A DNA stretch of 64,000 nt. Origin: Novispirillum itersonii subsp. itersonii ATCC 12639. GTDB lineage: Bacteria; Pseudomonadota; Alphaproteobacteria; Rhodospirillales; Rhodospirillaceae. Below are positions 54,562-63,615 of this stretch, in pieces. Position 1 is the first letter of the stretch, and every line of letters starts with the position of its first letter. The position numbers and the translations under genes were made by a program. Under the pieces are notes generated by a model. That model worked only from the letters and a program-made list of their open reading frames with translations. It did no database searches and was not told the DNA's origin. Location of the stretch: assembly GCF_000381985.1 (NCBI RefSeq), contig NZ_KB907337.1:385697-449696 (forward strand), given 5' to 3'.

Positions 54562-55179
54562 TCAGGCGACCATCTGAAACACTTCGGCCGACTGGGCAAA
54601 GGCATAAGACCCGGAAGCAATCTGCCCCTGCGTATAAACCGCCTTGGCCCGCTGAAGTCTAACCAGAGTCTGTCCCCGATCTTCCTGCATAGCACTGTCA
54701 TTCGCGGCAGACGGAGCAGACGCGCCATCCGTCAGCCCGGATATCGGGGCGTCTGCTGCGGAAGTGTCACCACCCTCCGCAGCCTTAGCCACGGCAGCGC
54801 CAAAACCGGCGTCAGCAGCGGTGGTGGAAGTCGTTTCCGTCGACTTACGCTGACGCTTTTTATCTACCGGAGCGCGGTCAAGAAGCTCATCACTGTCATC
54901 CCGAACAGCGTCATCCTGTTGCTCAGGGGCCGCAGACCGCCCCTGCTGACGGCTCAGCTCCGTCAGGAGCGCCGATGACAACAGCGTTGCCGATGCGCCG
55001 AACCCACTGAGAGGCTGTTCCTGCGCATCAGGGGTCCGGGCCCCTCCATCACGCTTACGTGTGGGGGCTGCGTCACGCTCGGCGGGGGTAAAGGTGCGCT
55101 CGGCACCGCGGTTCACGGAGGGAACCGGCCGGACCTGCTCAAAATACTGGACGGGAGCGAACGGCGAGAGCGACAGCAT
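54562..55179 (-). CDS. Hypothetical disordered protein
   Basis: A 205-residue protein I cannot assign. It starts MLSLSPFAPVQYFEQVRPVP and is Ala/Ser/Asp/Arg-rich through most of its length, with a basic patch VDKKRQRKSTETTSTT near the middle. The only ordered-looking part is the C-terminal RLQRAKAVYTQGQIASGSYAFAQSAEVFQMVA helix. The composition recalls flagellar or envelope accessory proteins, but no motif proves it. The frame is open three codons further upstream. It lies between the GT-B-like gene and tRNA-Pro. Confidence 0.6.
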   Translation of the reverse strand: MLSLSPFAPVQYFEQVRPVPSVNRGAERTFTPAERDAAPTRKRDGGARTPDAQEQPLSGFGASATLLSSALLTELSRQQGRSAAPEQQDDAVRDDSDELLDRAPVDKKRQRKSTETTSTTAADAGFGAAVAKAAEGGDTSAADAPISGLTDGASAPSAANDSAMQEDRGQTLVRLQRAKAVYTQGQIASGSYAFAQSAEVFQMVA

Positions 55180-55301
55180 GATTTCCACTCACAGGGGAAC
55201 AGCCCCACTGTTGAGTATATCGCGAGGAAAACAGAAATGTGAACGCAGAAGATGACCTGCGGTAGATTTCTTTTTCAATTTTTGGCAAGCGGGGGAAGAA
55301 A

Positions 55302-55378
55302 TGGTCGGAGTGGCGGGATTTGAACCCACGGCCCCTTGACCCCCAGTCAAGTGCGCTACCAGGCTGCGCTACACTCCG
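55302..55378 (-). tRNA. tRNA-Pro, anticodon GGG
   Basis: A 77-nt tRNA on the minus strand. Acceptor stem CGGAGTG / CACTCCG, D-arm TAGCGCAGCCTGGTAGCGCA, anticodon stem CTTGA / TCAAG with loop CTGGGGG (anticodon GGG). The T-arm is GTGGGTTCAAATCCCGC and CCA is encoded. Confidence 0.97.
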
Positions 55379-55430
55379 ACCTCTTCAGACAGCGGTTTTG
55401 CCGCTGACCCCGCCATCAGCGGGGAACGGG

Positions 55431-55459
55431 ACTATAGCCAGACCGCCCCCGGAGCGCAA
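55431..55459 (-). promoter_or_regulatory. Promoter of tRNA-Pro
   Basis: On the minus strand TTGCGC (55459–55454) and TATAGT (55436–55431) are separated by exactly 17 bp, about 50 bp upstream of the mature tRNA 5' end. A G/C-rich stretch follows the -10 box, as in growth-rate-controlled stable-RNA promoters. Two small hairpins lie in the leader. Confidence 0.7.
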
Positions 55460-55552
55460 TGCCTGATTCGCATTTTTCCTGAAAAAAATCATCTGCCTAT
55501 CAGGGCAGGGGAAGAGGGCGCATCCGGGCATGACCAAGGCAAAGGGCAAGAC

Positions 55553-55582
55553 AAAGGGCCGCATCCTGCGATGCGGCCCTTT
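55553..55582 (-). terminator. Hairpin downstream of the merR gene
   Basis: A perfect 13-bp stem AAAGGGCCGCATC / GATGCGGCCCTTT with a 4-nt loop, about 33 bp after the MerR-type gene stop on the minus strand. The downstream T-run is short (TTTGTC). Confidence 0.75.
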
Positions 55583-55614
55583 TTGTCAAAAAAGCACAGT
55601 ACGTCGCTTTTCTC

Positions 55615-56187
55615 TCAGGCAGAAAAAGCCGTGAAAAGCCGCCGCACGGCCTCCAGCTCTTCGATAACGGCAGCAAGTTCAGCCCGCTGCTGTTCCTTCA
55701 AGCCCTCTGCTGCGATCTGCTGTTCAATGGCCATAAAAATGTCAATCTGCTGAGAATCTTCATCCGAAACTTCAGCGCTGGCATCAGCCTCCACCTCAGC
55801 ATCAGCGCCACTCTCCGCAGCGTGTTCCGGGACCGGGTCCGCTGCGGGCGGCAGCGGTGAGGCAACAGCCGCCACATCTTCAGCCTGCGCAGCGATTTCA
55901 CCGGGGGCAAGCCCACCATCGCGGAGCAGTTTCTGCACCCCTTTAATGGTAAAACCATCTTCGTAAAGCAAAGTCCGGATCCGCCGCAGGAGCGTCACAT
56001 CTTCCGGACGGTAATAGCGTCGCCCACCGCCACGCTTCATCGGGCGGATCTGCGTGAACTTGGTTTCCCAGAAGCGCAGGACATGCTGTGGCACATCCAG
56101 ATCTTCCGCGACCTCACTGATTGTCCTGAAAGCCGTATCCGATTTGGCGGACCGGCGAGAATCCTGCTGAACCATTACGTATCCCAT
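55615..56187 (-). CDS. MerR-family transcriptional regulator
   Basis: A 190-residue regulator. The N-terminal winged helix has [45 protein letters not shown], the MerR DNA-binding core, and a second helix region [21 protein letters not shown]. The C-terminal half is acidic and Ala/Glu-rich ([13 protein letters not shown]), ending in a helix [31 protein letters not shown]. No metal-binding Cys set of classic MerR is seen. Its place after ihfA is conserved in many alphaproteobacteria; the target genes are unknown. ATG 56187 and 56175 are both possible starts. Confidence 0.88.
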   Translation of the reverse strand: MGYVMVQQDSRRSAKSDTAFRTISEVAEDLDVPQHVLRFWETKFTQIRPMKRGGGRRYYRPEDVTLLRRIRTLLYEDGFTIKGVQKLLRDGGLAPGEIAAQAEDVAAVASPLPPAADPVPEHAAESGADAEVEADASAEVSDEDSQQIDIFMAIEQQIAAEGLKEQQRAELAAVIEELEAVRRLFTAFSA

Positions 56188-56250
56188 GCCGCCTCCTCGC
56201 ACCCTGTATCTGAAGGCAGGACGCGGGCAAGCCCGGCAACTTCGGCGTCA

Positions 56251-56273
56251 CAGGGGGCTATAAAAGCCCCCTG
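56251..56273 (-). terminator. Hairpin between ihfA and merR
   Basis: A perfect 9-bp stem CAGGGGGCT / AGCCCCCTG with a 5-nt loop, 11 bp downstream of the ihfA stop. No T-run follows on the minus strand, so read-through into merR is likely. Confidence 0.5.
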
Positions 56274-56283
56274 CCCTGCCGCA

Positions 56284-56586
56284 TCAGTCGCCAAGCCCCG
56301 CGTTAATCTGCGCCTTCAGCTGCTGCGACGGGCGAAAAACCAGAACTTTACGGGGAAGAATTGGCACTTCGTCGCCGGTCTTGGGGTTGCGGCCAACCCG
56401 CTGCCCCTTCTGACGGACAGAAAAGCTGCCAAAGGAAGAGATTTTGACGGCAGCCCCTTCCGCCAAAGCCTGCGAAATTTCATTCAAGACCATTTCAAGA
56501 AGTTCGGACGACTCATTCCGAGACAGACCGACTTCCTGATAAACAGCTTCACTGAGCTGGGCCCGTGTAATGGTATGTCCCGACAT
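56284..56586 (-). CDS. ihfA: Integration host factor subunit alpha
   Basis: A 100-residue HU/IHF-fold DNA-bending protein. It reads [32 protein letters not shown] at the N-terminus, then [45 protein letters not shown] with the DNA-intercalating NPKTG arm. The alpha (HimA) rather than beta subunit is indicated by the [15 protein letters not shown] arm and the fabH-linked position. ATG 56586 ([12 protein letters not shown]) is correct; the 12-codon extension lies in the leader. It pairs with an IhfB encoded elsewhere. Confidence 0.93.
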   Translation of the reverse strand: MSGHTITRAQLSEAVYQEVGLSRNESSELLEMVLNEISQALAEGAAVKISSFGSFSVRQKGQRVGRNPKTGDEVPILPRKVLVFRPSQQLKAQINAGLGD

Positions 56587-56621
56587 AGTACGACCTCGCC
56601 GAAAGGAGATGATCCTTTGCA

Positions 56622-56650
56622 ACGGTATCCTTGATCCGGAAATCCGTCAA
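56622..56650 (-). promoter_or_regulatory. Candidate ihfA promoter with an adjacent 20-bp dyad
   Basis: On the minus strand TTGACG (56650–56645) and TACCGT (56627–56622) lie 17 bp apart, 36 bp upstream of the ihfA start. Immediately upstream of the -35 box is the dyad AGAGGTTT-GACG-AAACCTCT (56655–56674), a likely operator or cruciform. The fabH terminator farther upstream supports a separate ihfA promoter. Confidence 0.5.
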
Positions 56651-56755
56651 TATCAGAGGTTTGACGAAACCTCTTAGAGTGCACAGAAAAGGCTAAGCCT
56701 TAAGTCCTTAGCACTTGAAGTCTGAAAAGATTGATTTTTTGCAACGCAAACAAAA

Positions 56756-56786
56756 ACACCGGACCTGCAGCCCGCAGATCCGGTGT
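56756..56786 (-). terminator. Intrinsic terminator after fabH
   Basis: A stem of ACACCGGA / TCCGGTGT extended by CTGC / GCAG, followed on the minus strand by TTTTGTTTGC. It lies 29 bp after the fabH stop. Confidence 0.85.
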
Positions 56787-56814
56787 CGGTTCAGTCCCTG
56801 TCTCGGAGGTCTAA

Positions 56815-57789
56815 TTACATCCGAATCAGCGCAGACCCCCAGGTAAAGCCACCCCCCATCGCTTCGAGGATGACGACCTGCCCCTTCTGAATCCGGCCAT
56901 CCCGGACCGCTTCATCCAGCGCAAGGGGAATAGATGCCGCTGAGGTATTAGCATGACGGTCAACGGTGATCACAACCTTGTCCGGGCTGACGCCCAGCTT
57001 TTTTGCAGTCCCGTCAAGGATGCGGCGATTCGCCTGATGCGGAACCAGCCAGTCAACCTGCTCCGCGGTCAGACCTGTCGCCTTCAGCGCCTCATCCACA
57101 ACAGCAGCAAGATTAACGACGGCGTGACGGAAAACCTCACGCCCCTGCATCCGCAGATATCCGGTGGTTTGTGTCTTTGACGGCCCGCCATCCACATACA
57201 GCAGGTCGTGCTGGCGGCCGTCCGCATGCAGATGCGTCGTCAGGATACCGGTGTCATCAGACGTGCCAGTCCCCTCTTCCGCCTTCAGGACAACAGCCCC
57301 GGCGCCATCCCCGAACAGAACGCAGGTGGTGCGGTCCTGCCAGTCAAGAATGCGGGAGAATGTTTCGGCTCCGATAACCAGAGCCGTTTTCACCTGCCCG
57401 GCCTTGATAAAATTATCGGCCACCGTCAGGGCATAGACAAACCCGGAACACACCGCCTGCACGTCAAACGCCGGAACCCCGGCGCAGCCAAAATGGGCCT
57501 GCACGGTCACTGCGGTTGAGGGGAACGTATAATCCGGGGTGGCGGTTGCCAGAACGATCAGATCCACATCCCGACCATCAACGCCAGCAGCGGCAAGGGC
57601 ACGCTCAGCGGCCTTGATGGCAAGATCTGACGTACACTGGCCTTCCGCCGCGACATGGCGCTGGCGGATGCCGGTGCGTTCGATAATCCATTCGTCGGAG
57701 GTATCCACCCGCTCGGCCATTTCGGCGTTGGTGACAACCCGCTCCGGAAGGTAAGACCCGGTGCCTGCAATAACCGAACGCCAGACCAT
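56815..57789 (-). CDS. fabH: 3-oxoacyl-[ACP] synthase III
   Basis: A 324-residue thiolase-fold condensing enzyme that starts fatty-acid synthesis from acetyl-CoA and malonyl-ACP. The catalytic triad is visible: Cys in [14 protein letters not shown], His in [12 protein letters not shown] and Asn in [14 protein letters not shown]. The C-terminal [13 protein letters not shown] is typical. It starts 84 bp after plsX on the same strand and ends at its own terminator. Confidence 0.96.
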   Translation of the reverse strand: MVWRSVIAGTGSYLPERVVTNAEMAERVDTSDEWIIERTGIRQRHVAAEGQCTSDLAIKAAERALAAAGVDGRDVDLIVLATATPDYTFPSTAVTVQAHFGCAGVPAFDVQAVCSGFVYALTVADNFIKAGQVKTALVIGAETFSRILDWQDRTTCVLFGDGAGAVVLKAEEGTGTSDDTGILTTHLHADGRQHDLLYVDGGPSKTQTTGYLRMQGREVFRHAVVNLAAVVDEALKATGLTAEQVDWLVPHQANRRILDGTAKKLGVSPDKVVITVDRHANTSAASIPLALDEAVRDGRIQKGQVVILEAMGGGFTWGSALIRM

Positions 57790-57873
57790 GCTGCTTCAGC
57801 CTTCCGCATCAGTGCGCCAGTCCGCCCTCCCTGGAATAGGGTAAGCCGGACAAAGGCGCATATCCGTGACGAA

Positions 57874-59001
57874 TTACAGAGCCTGCGCCGCCCCGGAGGG
57901 AGGCAGAGCCCCTGAGGAAATCTCAGAACCGGCAACGGCTTCAGGCGCGGAAATCACTTCCGCCGAGGCTGCTTGCCGCTGCTGGACGCGCTCACCCAGA
58001 TGGTGGCACTCTTCCTTAATTTTTGCATTCAGCTCATTGCTGACAAGATCTACGGCAACACCGATGGCATTGGCAAAGCCGACATGATCGGTGCCGCCAT
58101 GACTTTTCACGCAGATTCCGTTGAGGCCGATAAACATCGCCCCATTATAGCGCCGGGGATCGGTGCGTTTTTTTACGCGGTCCATCGCCCCCTTCGCAAG
58201 AAGGTAGCCGATCTTTGCCAGAAAGCTGGCTTCAAACGCTGATTTCAGGAACGTGCTGTAGAGCTTGGCAGTCCCTTCAGCGGTTTTCAGGGCCACATTG
58301 CCCGTGAAACCGTCTGTGACCACCACATCGACAGCACCGGCACCGATATCATTGCCTTCCACGAACCCTTTGAAGTCCATGGTTTCCGGCGCGTTATCCC
58401 GCAGCATCTGTGAGGCGAGACGCAACGTATCGGTGCCCTTCAGGTCTTCCGAGCCGATATTCAGCAGGCCGACCGTCGGGCGTTCCAGCCCGAGCAGGGA
58501 ACGGGCGAACACTTCGCCCATAATCGCAAACTCGACCAGATTATTGGCATCGCATTCCGCGTTGGCGCCAAGATCAAGCATCACGCTCTCCCCCCGGATT
58601 GTCGGGAGGAGCGTGGCGATGGCCGGACGGGTGACACCCGGCAGGGTCCGCAGGATCAGCTTGGCCATCGCCATCAGGGCGCCGGTATTGCCAGCGGAGA
58701 CGACACCAGCCGCCTCACCGTCCTTCACCGCCTTGATGGCAAGCCACATGCTGGAATTCCGCCCCTGACGCACAGCCTGCGACGGCTTATCGTCATTGGT
58801 GACGGCATCCGGGGTGTGGCGGATGGTGCAATATGGACGAAGCTTTTTCTTCAGCAGCGGCCGAATTTTAGCCTCATCCCCAAACAGCAGATAATGCACG
58901 TTTGGATAGCGTTTCCGCGCAATTTTAATGCTCTTGACCACCATCTTCGGGGCGAAGTCCCCTCCCATGGCATCAAGCGCGAGAACGAGCGGAGCGCTCA
59001 A
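57874..59001 (-). CDS. plsX: Phosphate acyltransferase PlsX
   Basis: A 375-residue enzyme forming acyl-phosphate from acyl-ACP for phospholipid synthesis. It starts LVLALDAMGGDFAPKMVVKS and contains SAGNTGALMAMAKL, DLGANAECDANNLVEFA, NIGSEDLKGTD and FVEGNDIGAGAVDVVVTDGFTGNVALK. The C-terminal 30 residues are an Ala/Glu-rich extension. It lies between rpmF (41 bp upstream) and fabH, the classical rpmF–plsX–fabH lipid operon. Confidence 0.96.
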   Translation of the reverse strand: MSAPLVLALDAMGGDFAPKMVVKSIKIARKRYPNVHYLLFGDEAKIRPLLKKKLRPYCTIRHTPDAVTNDDKPSQAVRQGRNSSMWLAIKAVKDGEAAGVVSAGNTGALMAMAKLILRTLPGVTRPAIATLLPTIRGESVMLDLGANAECDANNLVEFAIMGEVFARSLLGLERPTVGLLNIGSEDLKGTDTLRLASQMLRDNAPETMDFKGFVEGNDIGAGAVDVVVTDGFTGNVALKTAEGTAKLYSTFLKSAFEASFLAKIGYLLAKGAMDRVKKRTDPRRYNGAMFIGLNGICVKSHGGTDHVGFANAIGVAVDLVSNELNAKIKEECHHLGERVQQRQAASAEVISAPEAVAGSEISSGALPPSGAAQAL

Positions 59002-59042
59002 AGCACCACCTCACACCTGTCGGTCAGACGCATCCCGAGGCC

Positions 59043-59225
59043 TTAAGCGGCCTCGGACGCCACGACTTCACGACCGTCATAGTGGCCGCAGGAGCCGCAA
59101 ACGTGATGCGGGCGCTTCATTTCGCCGCAGTTCGGGCATTCATTGTGGGCATGAGCCACGACGCCATCGTGCGAACGACGCATGTTGCGACGGGACTTGG
59201 AGGTCTTCTTCTTAGGAACGGCCAT
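59043..59225 (-). CDS. rpmF: 50S ribosomal protein L32
   Basis: A 60-residue ribosomal protein: [20 protein letters not shown] at the N-terminus, then [30 protein letters not shown] with two CxxC pairs, the zinc-binding form of L32. It links ribosome output to lipid synthesis genes by co-transcription with plsX. Confidence 0.97.
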   Translation of the reverse strand: MAVPKKKTSKSRRNMRRSHDGVVAHAHNECPNCGEMKRPHHVCGSCGHYDGREVVASEAA

Positions 59226-59350
59226 TTTTTCGTACTCTCAATCCGGTTCTCAGGGCCAGTCTGGCGGTGGCACCGCAAGGGTGCCTTTGGCTGGCCTGAC
59301 TGGAAGGTCAGCCTTATTATACAAAAAGGCGGTGGACCGCAACTGCCACC

Positions 59351-59965
59351 TTACTCTTTAAGCGGATTTTTATTCTTCAGCCCGGCAAGGGCAGCAAACG
59401 GATTCTCCGTTTCTGGTCCATTTGCAGAAACTCCGCCCAGGGTTTCGGGCACCGTAAAGGCAACCCCCTCGGCCCGCGGGTAAGGGTCTATCGACAGAGC
59501 CAGTTGCTCGGCGACAATTTCGCCAAGATCGATCGCGCCGTCAACAACAGGATCAGGCAAATCCTCATCCTCAACGGTCCATTCCACCTCAAGCGGCAGA
59601 TCTTTAGGCGCGCTGAAGCTGAAAACGCGGTCAATGTCTTCCGAAAGCTGGCTGGTCAGCGGCTGAAGGGTGACGACACAGGCCTGCCGCACGGTGGCGG
59701 TCATCGTGCCCGTCACCTTCAGCATATCCCCTTTGGCGAACGGCTTGACGTGAAGAACGCCCTTCAGGCTTTCCACCGCGTCAACATTCAGGCGCTGCGC
59801 CAGCGCGGCCGCCTCTTCCGCCGTCGCTTCCACCGTCCAGTGACGGCCAAGGTCCGGCAGGCGCTCCACGTTCACCGGGCGGGAAAACTCAGGGGCGATC
59901 CGCTCCTGCGCGGCAGCTTCAGCCGCAGCAGCATCCGGGGTATTTTCCGGCTGTTTATGGGACAT
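59351..59965 (-). CDS. DUF177 (YceD-like) protein
   Basis: A 204-residue protein of the DUF177/YceD family, which precedes rpmF in most bacteria and is linked to 23S rRNA/ribosome assembly. Typical segments: KPFAKGDMLKVTGTMTATVRQACVVTLQPLTSQLSEDIDRVF and DLGEIVAEQLALSIDPYPR. The N-terminal 25 residues are Ala/Glu-rich. The leader has a small dyad CCTGCC-AGAG-GGCAGG at 59991–60006. Confidence 0.92.
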   Translation of the reverse strand: MSHKQPENTPDAAAAEAAAQERIAPEFSRPVNVERLPDLGRHWTVEATAEEAAALAQRLNVDAVESLKGVLHVKPFAKGDMLKVTGTMTATVRQACVVTLQPLTSQLSEDIDRVFSFSAPKDLPLEVEWTVEDEDLPDPVVDGAIDLGEIVAEQLALSIDPYPRAEGVAFTVPETLGGVSANGPETENPFAALAGLKNKNPLKE

Positions 59966-60074
59966 TACGCCCTCCTTCTCCAGTCACCACCCTGCCAGAG
60001 GGCAGGCGCGGTGTATAATCACGTTTCAATGAAAAAACATCCGGGGGAAAAGACCGCCGGGGAAAGTCACGGAC

Positions 60075-60602
60075 TTAAGGCAGGAAAGACACCTTTCCGG
60101 CGAGAAGATCTGCCGTCGCCTGTTGCGTCAGCCCATCAGCCTGCCGACGGACATAGGCGGCCATGGCGTCGACCTGTGCAGCGTCAGGCTCCGTCCCACG
60201 GAACAGGTTGCGACGCAGGGCAGCATCCAGCAGGGCCGGATCTTCCGCCAGCAGTCCTTCCTCGTAAGCCGCGATACGGCCATACAGGGCCTTGGCCATC
60301 CCTTTGATATGTTTACCGACCGACAGGTCGCCGACGCCCATTTCCCGCAGATTGCGGTCCATATCCTGAAACATCAGGTCAAAGGTTGCCTGCGCCAGCT
60401 CTGCCGTATCCGGGGCCTCTTCGGCCCGCAGGCGGCGCAGCACCAGAAAGGTGTGCAGGCAGATCATATCAAAACGGCCGTCGACCGTGTCGGGGACGCC
60501 GCCCGCAAGATAGAACTGCTCCCGGCGGGACTGCGCCACCAGCGACAGATACAGCCCTTCTGCAGGCTTCTGCCAGCGGCGTTTCCTGAACAAGCCGAAC
60601 AT
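60075..60602 (-). CDS. Ubiquinol-cytochrome c reductase assembly chaperone (CBP3/UQCC1-like)
   Basis: A 175-residue helical protein. FGLFRKRRWQKPAEGLYLSLVAQSRREQFYLAGGVPDTVDGRFDMICLHTFLVLRRLR is the family core, followed by ATFDLMFQDMDRNLREMGVGDLSVGKHIKGMAKALYGRIAAYEEGL. In mitochondria CBP3 assists cytochrome b assembly in the bc1 complex; the alphaproteobacterial homologue implies a respiratory chain with bc1. The gene is divergent from bamE, a conserved arrangement. Confidence 0.9.
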   Translation of the reverse strand: MFGLFRKRRWQKPAEGLYLSLVAQSRREQFYLAGGVPDTVDGRFDMICLHTFLVLRRLRAEEAPDTAELAQATFDLMFQDMDRNLREMGVGDLSVGKHIKGMAKALYGRIAAYEEGLLAEDPALLDAALRRNLFRGTEPDAAQVDAMAAYVRRQADGLTQQATADLLAGKVSFLP

Positions 60603-60832
60603 GGATGATCCTTCTTTTCCGGAATATCAGCGTCGATAGCCCAGCATTTAGCCCAGCAACGGTGGAGTGTCGAGCAATAAGGAGGCCCACCCGCGTGGCG
60701 CTTTGGCGGCGGTGCCTGCTTTGCAATTGCCGTCCGCTGCTGCTATAAACATGCACACCGGCGCCGCTGACCGCAAGAGGCGGCCAGCACAATGGCGGCG
60801 CCCTTCCCTTTTTCTTGAATGAGTCTGGACAG

Positions 60833-61318
60833 ATGACCTTTGGGACGAGTCGGATTTTCAGCCTGAGTGTTATCCCCGCCGTGGCGGCCTGTGGGATCCT
60901 TCTGGCTGCCTGCTCCCCCGAGGTCCGCACTCATGGGGCCATGCCCCAGAAAAGTGTGATGGCCCAGATTGAACCCGGCAAAAGCACCCGGGCGGATATT
61001 GCTCAGGCCCTTGGCACCCCCTCGACCACATCCATGTTTGATAATGGCGAGGTGTGGTACTACATCGGCGCCCGTCGGCAGCAGGTTTCCTTCCATGCCA
61101 GCGAGGAACTGGAGCGTCAGGTCCTGATCTTCACCTTCGACAAAGGTGGGGTGATGGATGAGATGAAGACGCTTGATAAAAATTCCGGGCAGGAAGTCAC
61201 CCTTGTCTCGCGCAAAACGCCGAGCGCCGGTCACGAGCTGACGATCATGGAGCAGCTGCTGGGGAACATCGGGCGCTTCAACAGCACCAGTGACCCCAAG
61301 TCGGCGCTGCCGCGATAA
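60833..61318 (+). CDS. bamE: Outer membrane protein assembly factor BamE (SmpA/OmlA)
   Basis: A 161-residue lipoprotein. Signal IPAVAACGILLAACSPEV includes the lipobox LLAAC. The BamE fold follows: MAQIEPGKSTRADIAQALGTPSTTSMFDNGEVWYYIGARRQ, then VLIFTFDKGGVMDEMKTLD. It stabilises the BAM complex that inserts beta-barrel proteins. ATG 60833 is preferred to a TTG six codons upstream. A perfect terminator follows 3 bp after the stop. Confidence 0.94.
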   Translation: MTFGTSRIFSLSVIPAVAACGILLAACSPEVRTHGAMPQKSVMAQIEPGKSTRADIAQALGTPSTTSMFDNGEVWYYIGARRQQVSFHASEELERQVLIFTFDKGGVMDEMKTLDKNSGQEVTLVSRKTPSAGHELTIMEQLLGNIGRFNSTSDPKSALPR

Positions 61319-61320
61319 TA

Positions 61321-61357
61321 AAAACACCCGGACGGCGCTGTCCCGTCCGGGTGTTTT
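61321..61357. terminator. Bidirectional terminator between bamE and hppA
   Basis: A perfect 15-bp stem AAAACACCCGGACGG / CCGTCCGGGTGTTTT with a 7-nt loop, shared by the convergent genes; A/T-rich flanks on both sides. Confidence 0.92.
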
Positions 61358-61363
61358 GCCAGT

Positions 61364-63442
61364 TTACGACGCGATCAGCGCCAGAAGCAGAATCGCAACG
61401 ATATTGCTGATTTTAATCATCGGGTTAATTGCCGGTCCTGCCGTATCTTTATACGGATCGCCGACGGTATCCCCGGTGACTGCGGCCTTGTGAGCGTCAG
61501 ACCCCTTGCCGCCGAAATGGCCGTCCTCGATATACTTCTTGGCATTGTCCCACGCTCCGCCACCGGAGGTCATCGACAGGGCAACGAACAGCCCGGTGAC
61601 AATGGTGCCGAGCAACATCGCCCCCAGAGCCGTAAAGGCGGCGGCCTGACCGGCCAGAAGCCAGACCAGTCCCGTCAGCACCACCGGCGACAGCACCGGC
61701 AGCAGAGACGGAACAATCATTTCACGGATTGCGGCCCGGGTCAGCATGTCGACACAGGTGCCATACTCCGGCTTCGCGCTGCCATCCATGATCCCCGGAA
61801 TGGACTGAAACTGGCGGCGGACCTCCAGCACAACCGCCCCTGCGGCACGGCCGACCGCCTGCATCCCAAGCGCGCCGAACAGATACGGCATCAGTCCGCC
61901 GAAAAACAGACCGACCACCACATAAGGATCGGTCAGGGAGAACTGGAGCGTCAGATCGGGGAAGTAGTGATGCAGGTCTTCGATATAGGCGGCGAACAGA
62001 ACCAGCGCCGCCAGACCGGCAGAGCCAATGGCATATCCTTTGGTGACAGCTTTGGTCGTATTGCCAACGGCATCAAGGGCATCGGTTATCTTTCTCACCT
62101 CCGGCGGCAGGTTTGCCATCTCGGCAATTCCCCCGGCGTTATCGGTCACCGGACCATAAGCATCCAACGCCACCACAATACCCGCCAGAGCCAGCATGGT
62201 GGTTGCCGCCACGGCGATCCCGTAAAGGCCGGCCAGAGCATAAGCCGCCAGAATCCCGGCGTTGATGACCAGCACCGGCAGGGCGGTTGCCTCCATCGAC
62301 ACGGCCAGCCCCTGAATCACGTTGGTGCCGTGCCCGGTCTGCGAGGCCTGCGCCACGGAATGGACAGGCCGGTGATCGGTGCCGGTGTAGTATTCAGTTA
62401 TCCAGACAATCAGCCCGGTGACGGCCAGCCCGGTGAAGGCACAGCCGATCAGCGACAGCGCACTGATGGTCAGGCCGCTACGGGTAGTGACCCCATCAGG
62501 GAACATCAGCAGGGTCACCCCGATAATCAGCACCGCTGAAACCCCGGCAGCCCCGATAAAGCCTTTGTACAGGGCCTGCATGATGTTGCCCGATGGGCCA
62601 AGCTGCACGAAAAACGTGGCGATGACAGAGGCAATAATGCAAACCGCCCCAATCATCAGCGGAAACAGCATCATGGTTCCCGCCTGCGCTTCGGGGAAGA
62701 AAATCGCCCCCAGCAGCATCGTTGCAACCACGGTGACCGCATAGGTCTCAAACAGATCAGCGGCCATACCGGCACAGTCACCGACGTTATCGCCGACATT
62801 ATCAGCGATCACTGCCGGATTGCGCGGATCATCCTCAGGGATTCCGGCCTCAACCTTGCCGACAAGATCTGCCCCGACATCCGCCCCTTTGGTGAAAATG
62901 CCACCCCCCAGCCGGGCAAAGATGGAGATCAGCGAGGCCCCGAAACTGAGGGCCACCAAAGCCTCAAGGATCGCCCGCTGGGCAAGCCCGGCGGAAAGCA
63001 GGAAAGCATAGTATCCGGCAACGCCCAGCAGCCCCAGACCAACCACCAGAAGGCCGGTCACCGCACCGGAGCGAAATGCCACCCGCAGCGCCGGGGCAAG
63101 GCCGCCACTGCGCGCCGCTTCGGCCGTGCGGACATTCGCCCGCACGGAGATGTGCATCCCGGCAAACCCGGCCAGAGCGGACAGAACCGCCCCGACGGCA
63201 TACCCCATGGCCACATGCAGACCAAGACGCACCCCTAAGAGTACGCCGACAAGGGCACCGACGACGGCAATGGTTTTATATTGTCGGCTGAGATAAGCCG
63301 CCGCCCCTTCCTGCACGGCAGAGGCGATCCGCTGCATCTCTGCGGTTCCGCTTCCTGCGGCGAGAATAGAGCGGGTGGCAAAGGCAGCGTACCCGATCGC
63401 CAGAAAACCGCAGGCGATGATGAACACGAATGAGGCGGCCAT
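61364..63442 (-). CDS. hppA: Membrane-bound proton-translocating pyrophosphatase
   Basis: A 692-residue protein with about 16 membrane helices that couples pyrophosphate hydrolysis to H+ pumping. Substrate motifs are [50 protein letters not shown] and the C-terminal [46 protein letters not shown]. The position that separates subclasses reads K in [10 protein letters not shown], the K+-independent H+-PPase type. Such pumps are common in Rhodospirillales, where they conserve energy under low light or oxygen. Confidence 0.96.
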   Translation of the reverse strand: MAASFVFIIACGFLAIGYAAFATRSILAAGSGTAEMQRIASAVQEGAAAYLSRQYKTIAVVGALVGVLLGVRLGLHVAMGYAVGAVLSALAGFAGMHISVRANVRTAEAARSGGLAPALRVAFRSGAVTGLLVVGLGLLGVAGYYAFLLSAGLAQRAILEALVALSFGASLISIFARLGGGIFTKGADVGADLVGKVEAGIPEDDPRNPAVIADNVGDNVGDCAGMAADLFETYAVTVVATMLLGAIFFPEAQAGTMMLFPLMIGAVCIIASVIATFFVQLGPSGNIMQALYKGFIGAAGVSAVLIIGVTLLMFPDGVTTRSGLTISALSLIGCAFTGLAVTGLIVWITEYYTGTDHRPVHSVAQASQTGHGTNVIQGLAVSMEATALPVLVINAGILAAYALAGLYGIAVAATTMLALAGIVVALDAYGPVTDNAGGIAEMANLPPEVRKITDALDAVGNTTKAVTKGYAIGSAGLAALVLFAAYIEDLHHYFPDLTLQFSLTDPYVVVGLFFGGLMPYLFGALGMQAVGRAAGAVVLEVRRQFQSIPGIMDGSAKPEYGTCVDMLTRAAIREMIVPSLLPVLSPVVLTGLVWLLAGQAAAFTALGAMLLGTIVTGLFVALSMTSGGGAWDNAKKYIEDGHFGGKGSDAHKAAVTGDTVGDPYKDTAGPAINPMIKISNIVAILLLALIAS

Positions 63443-63615
63443 CGGACCCTCCCCCTGCCAGTGATGTCAGGAGTATGGTCGCAAAAAGCCGGATATACCG
63501 CAAGGTTACTGCGGGGAGAGGCATCTGCCATTGTTTCGCGACATCAGGCGGTCCGGGCGGCACCCCGCACAACGCATGGGATCGTGCGCTGAAAGGACCG
63601 ACCAGACCGCAGCCC

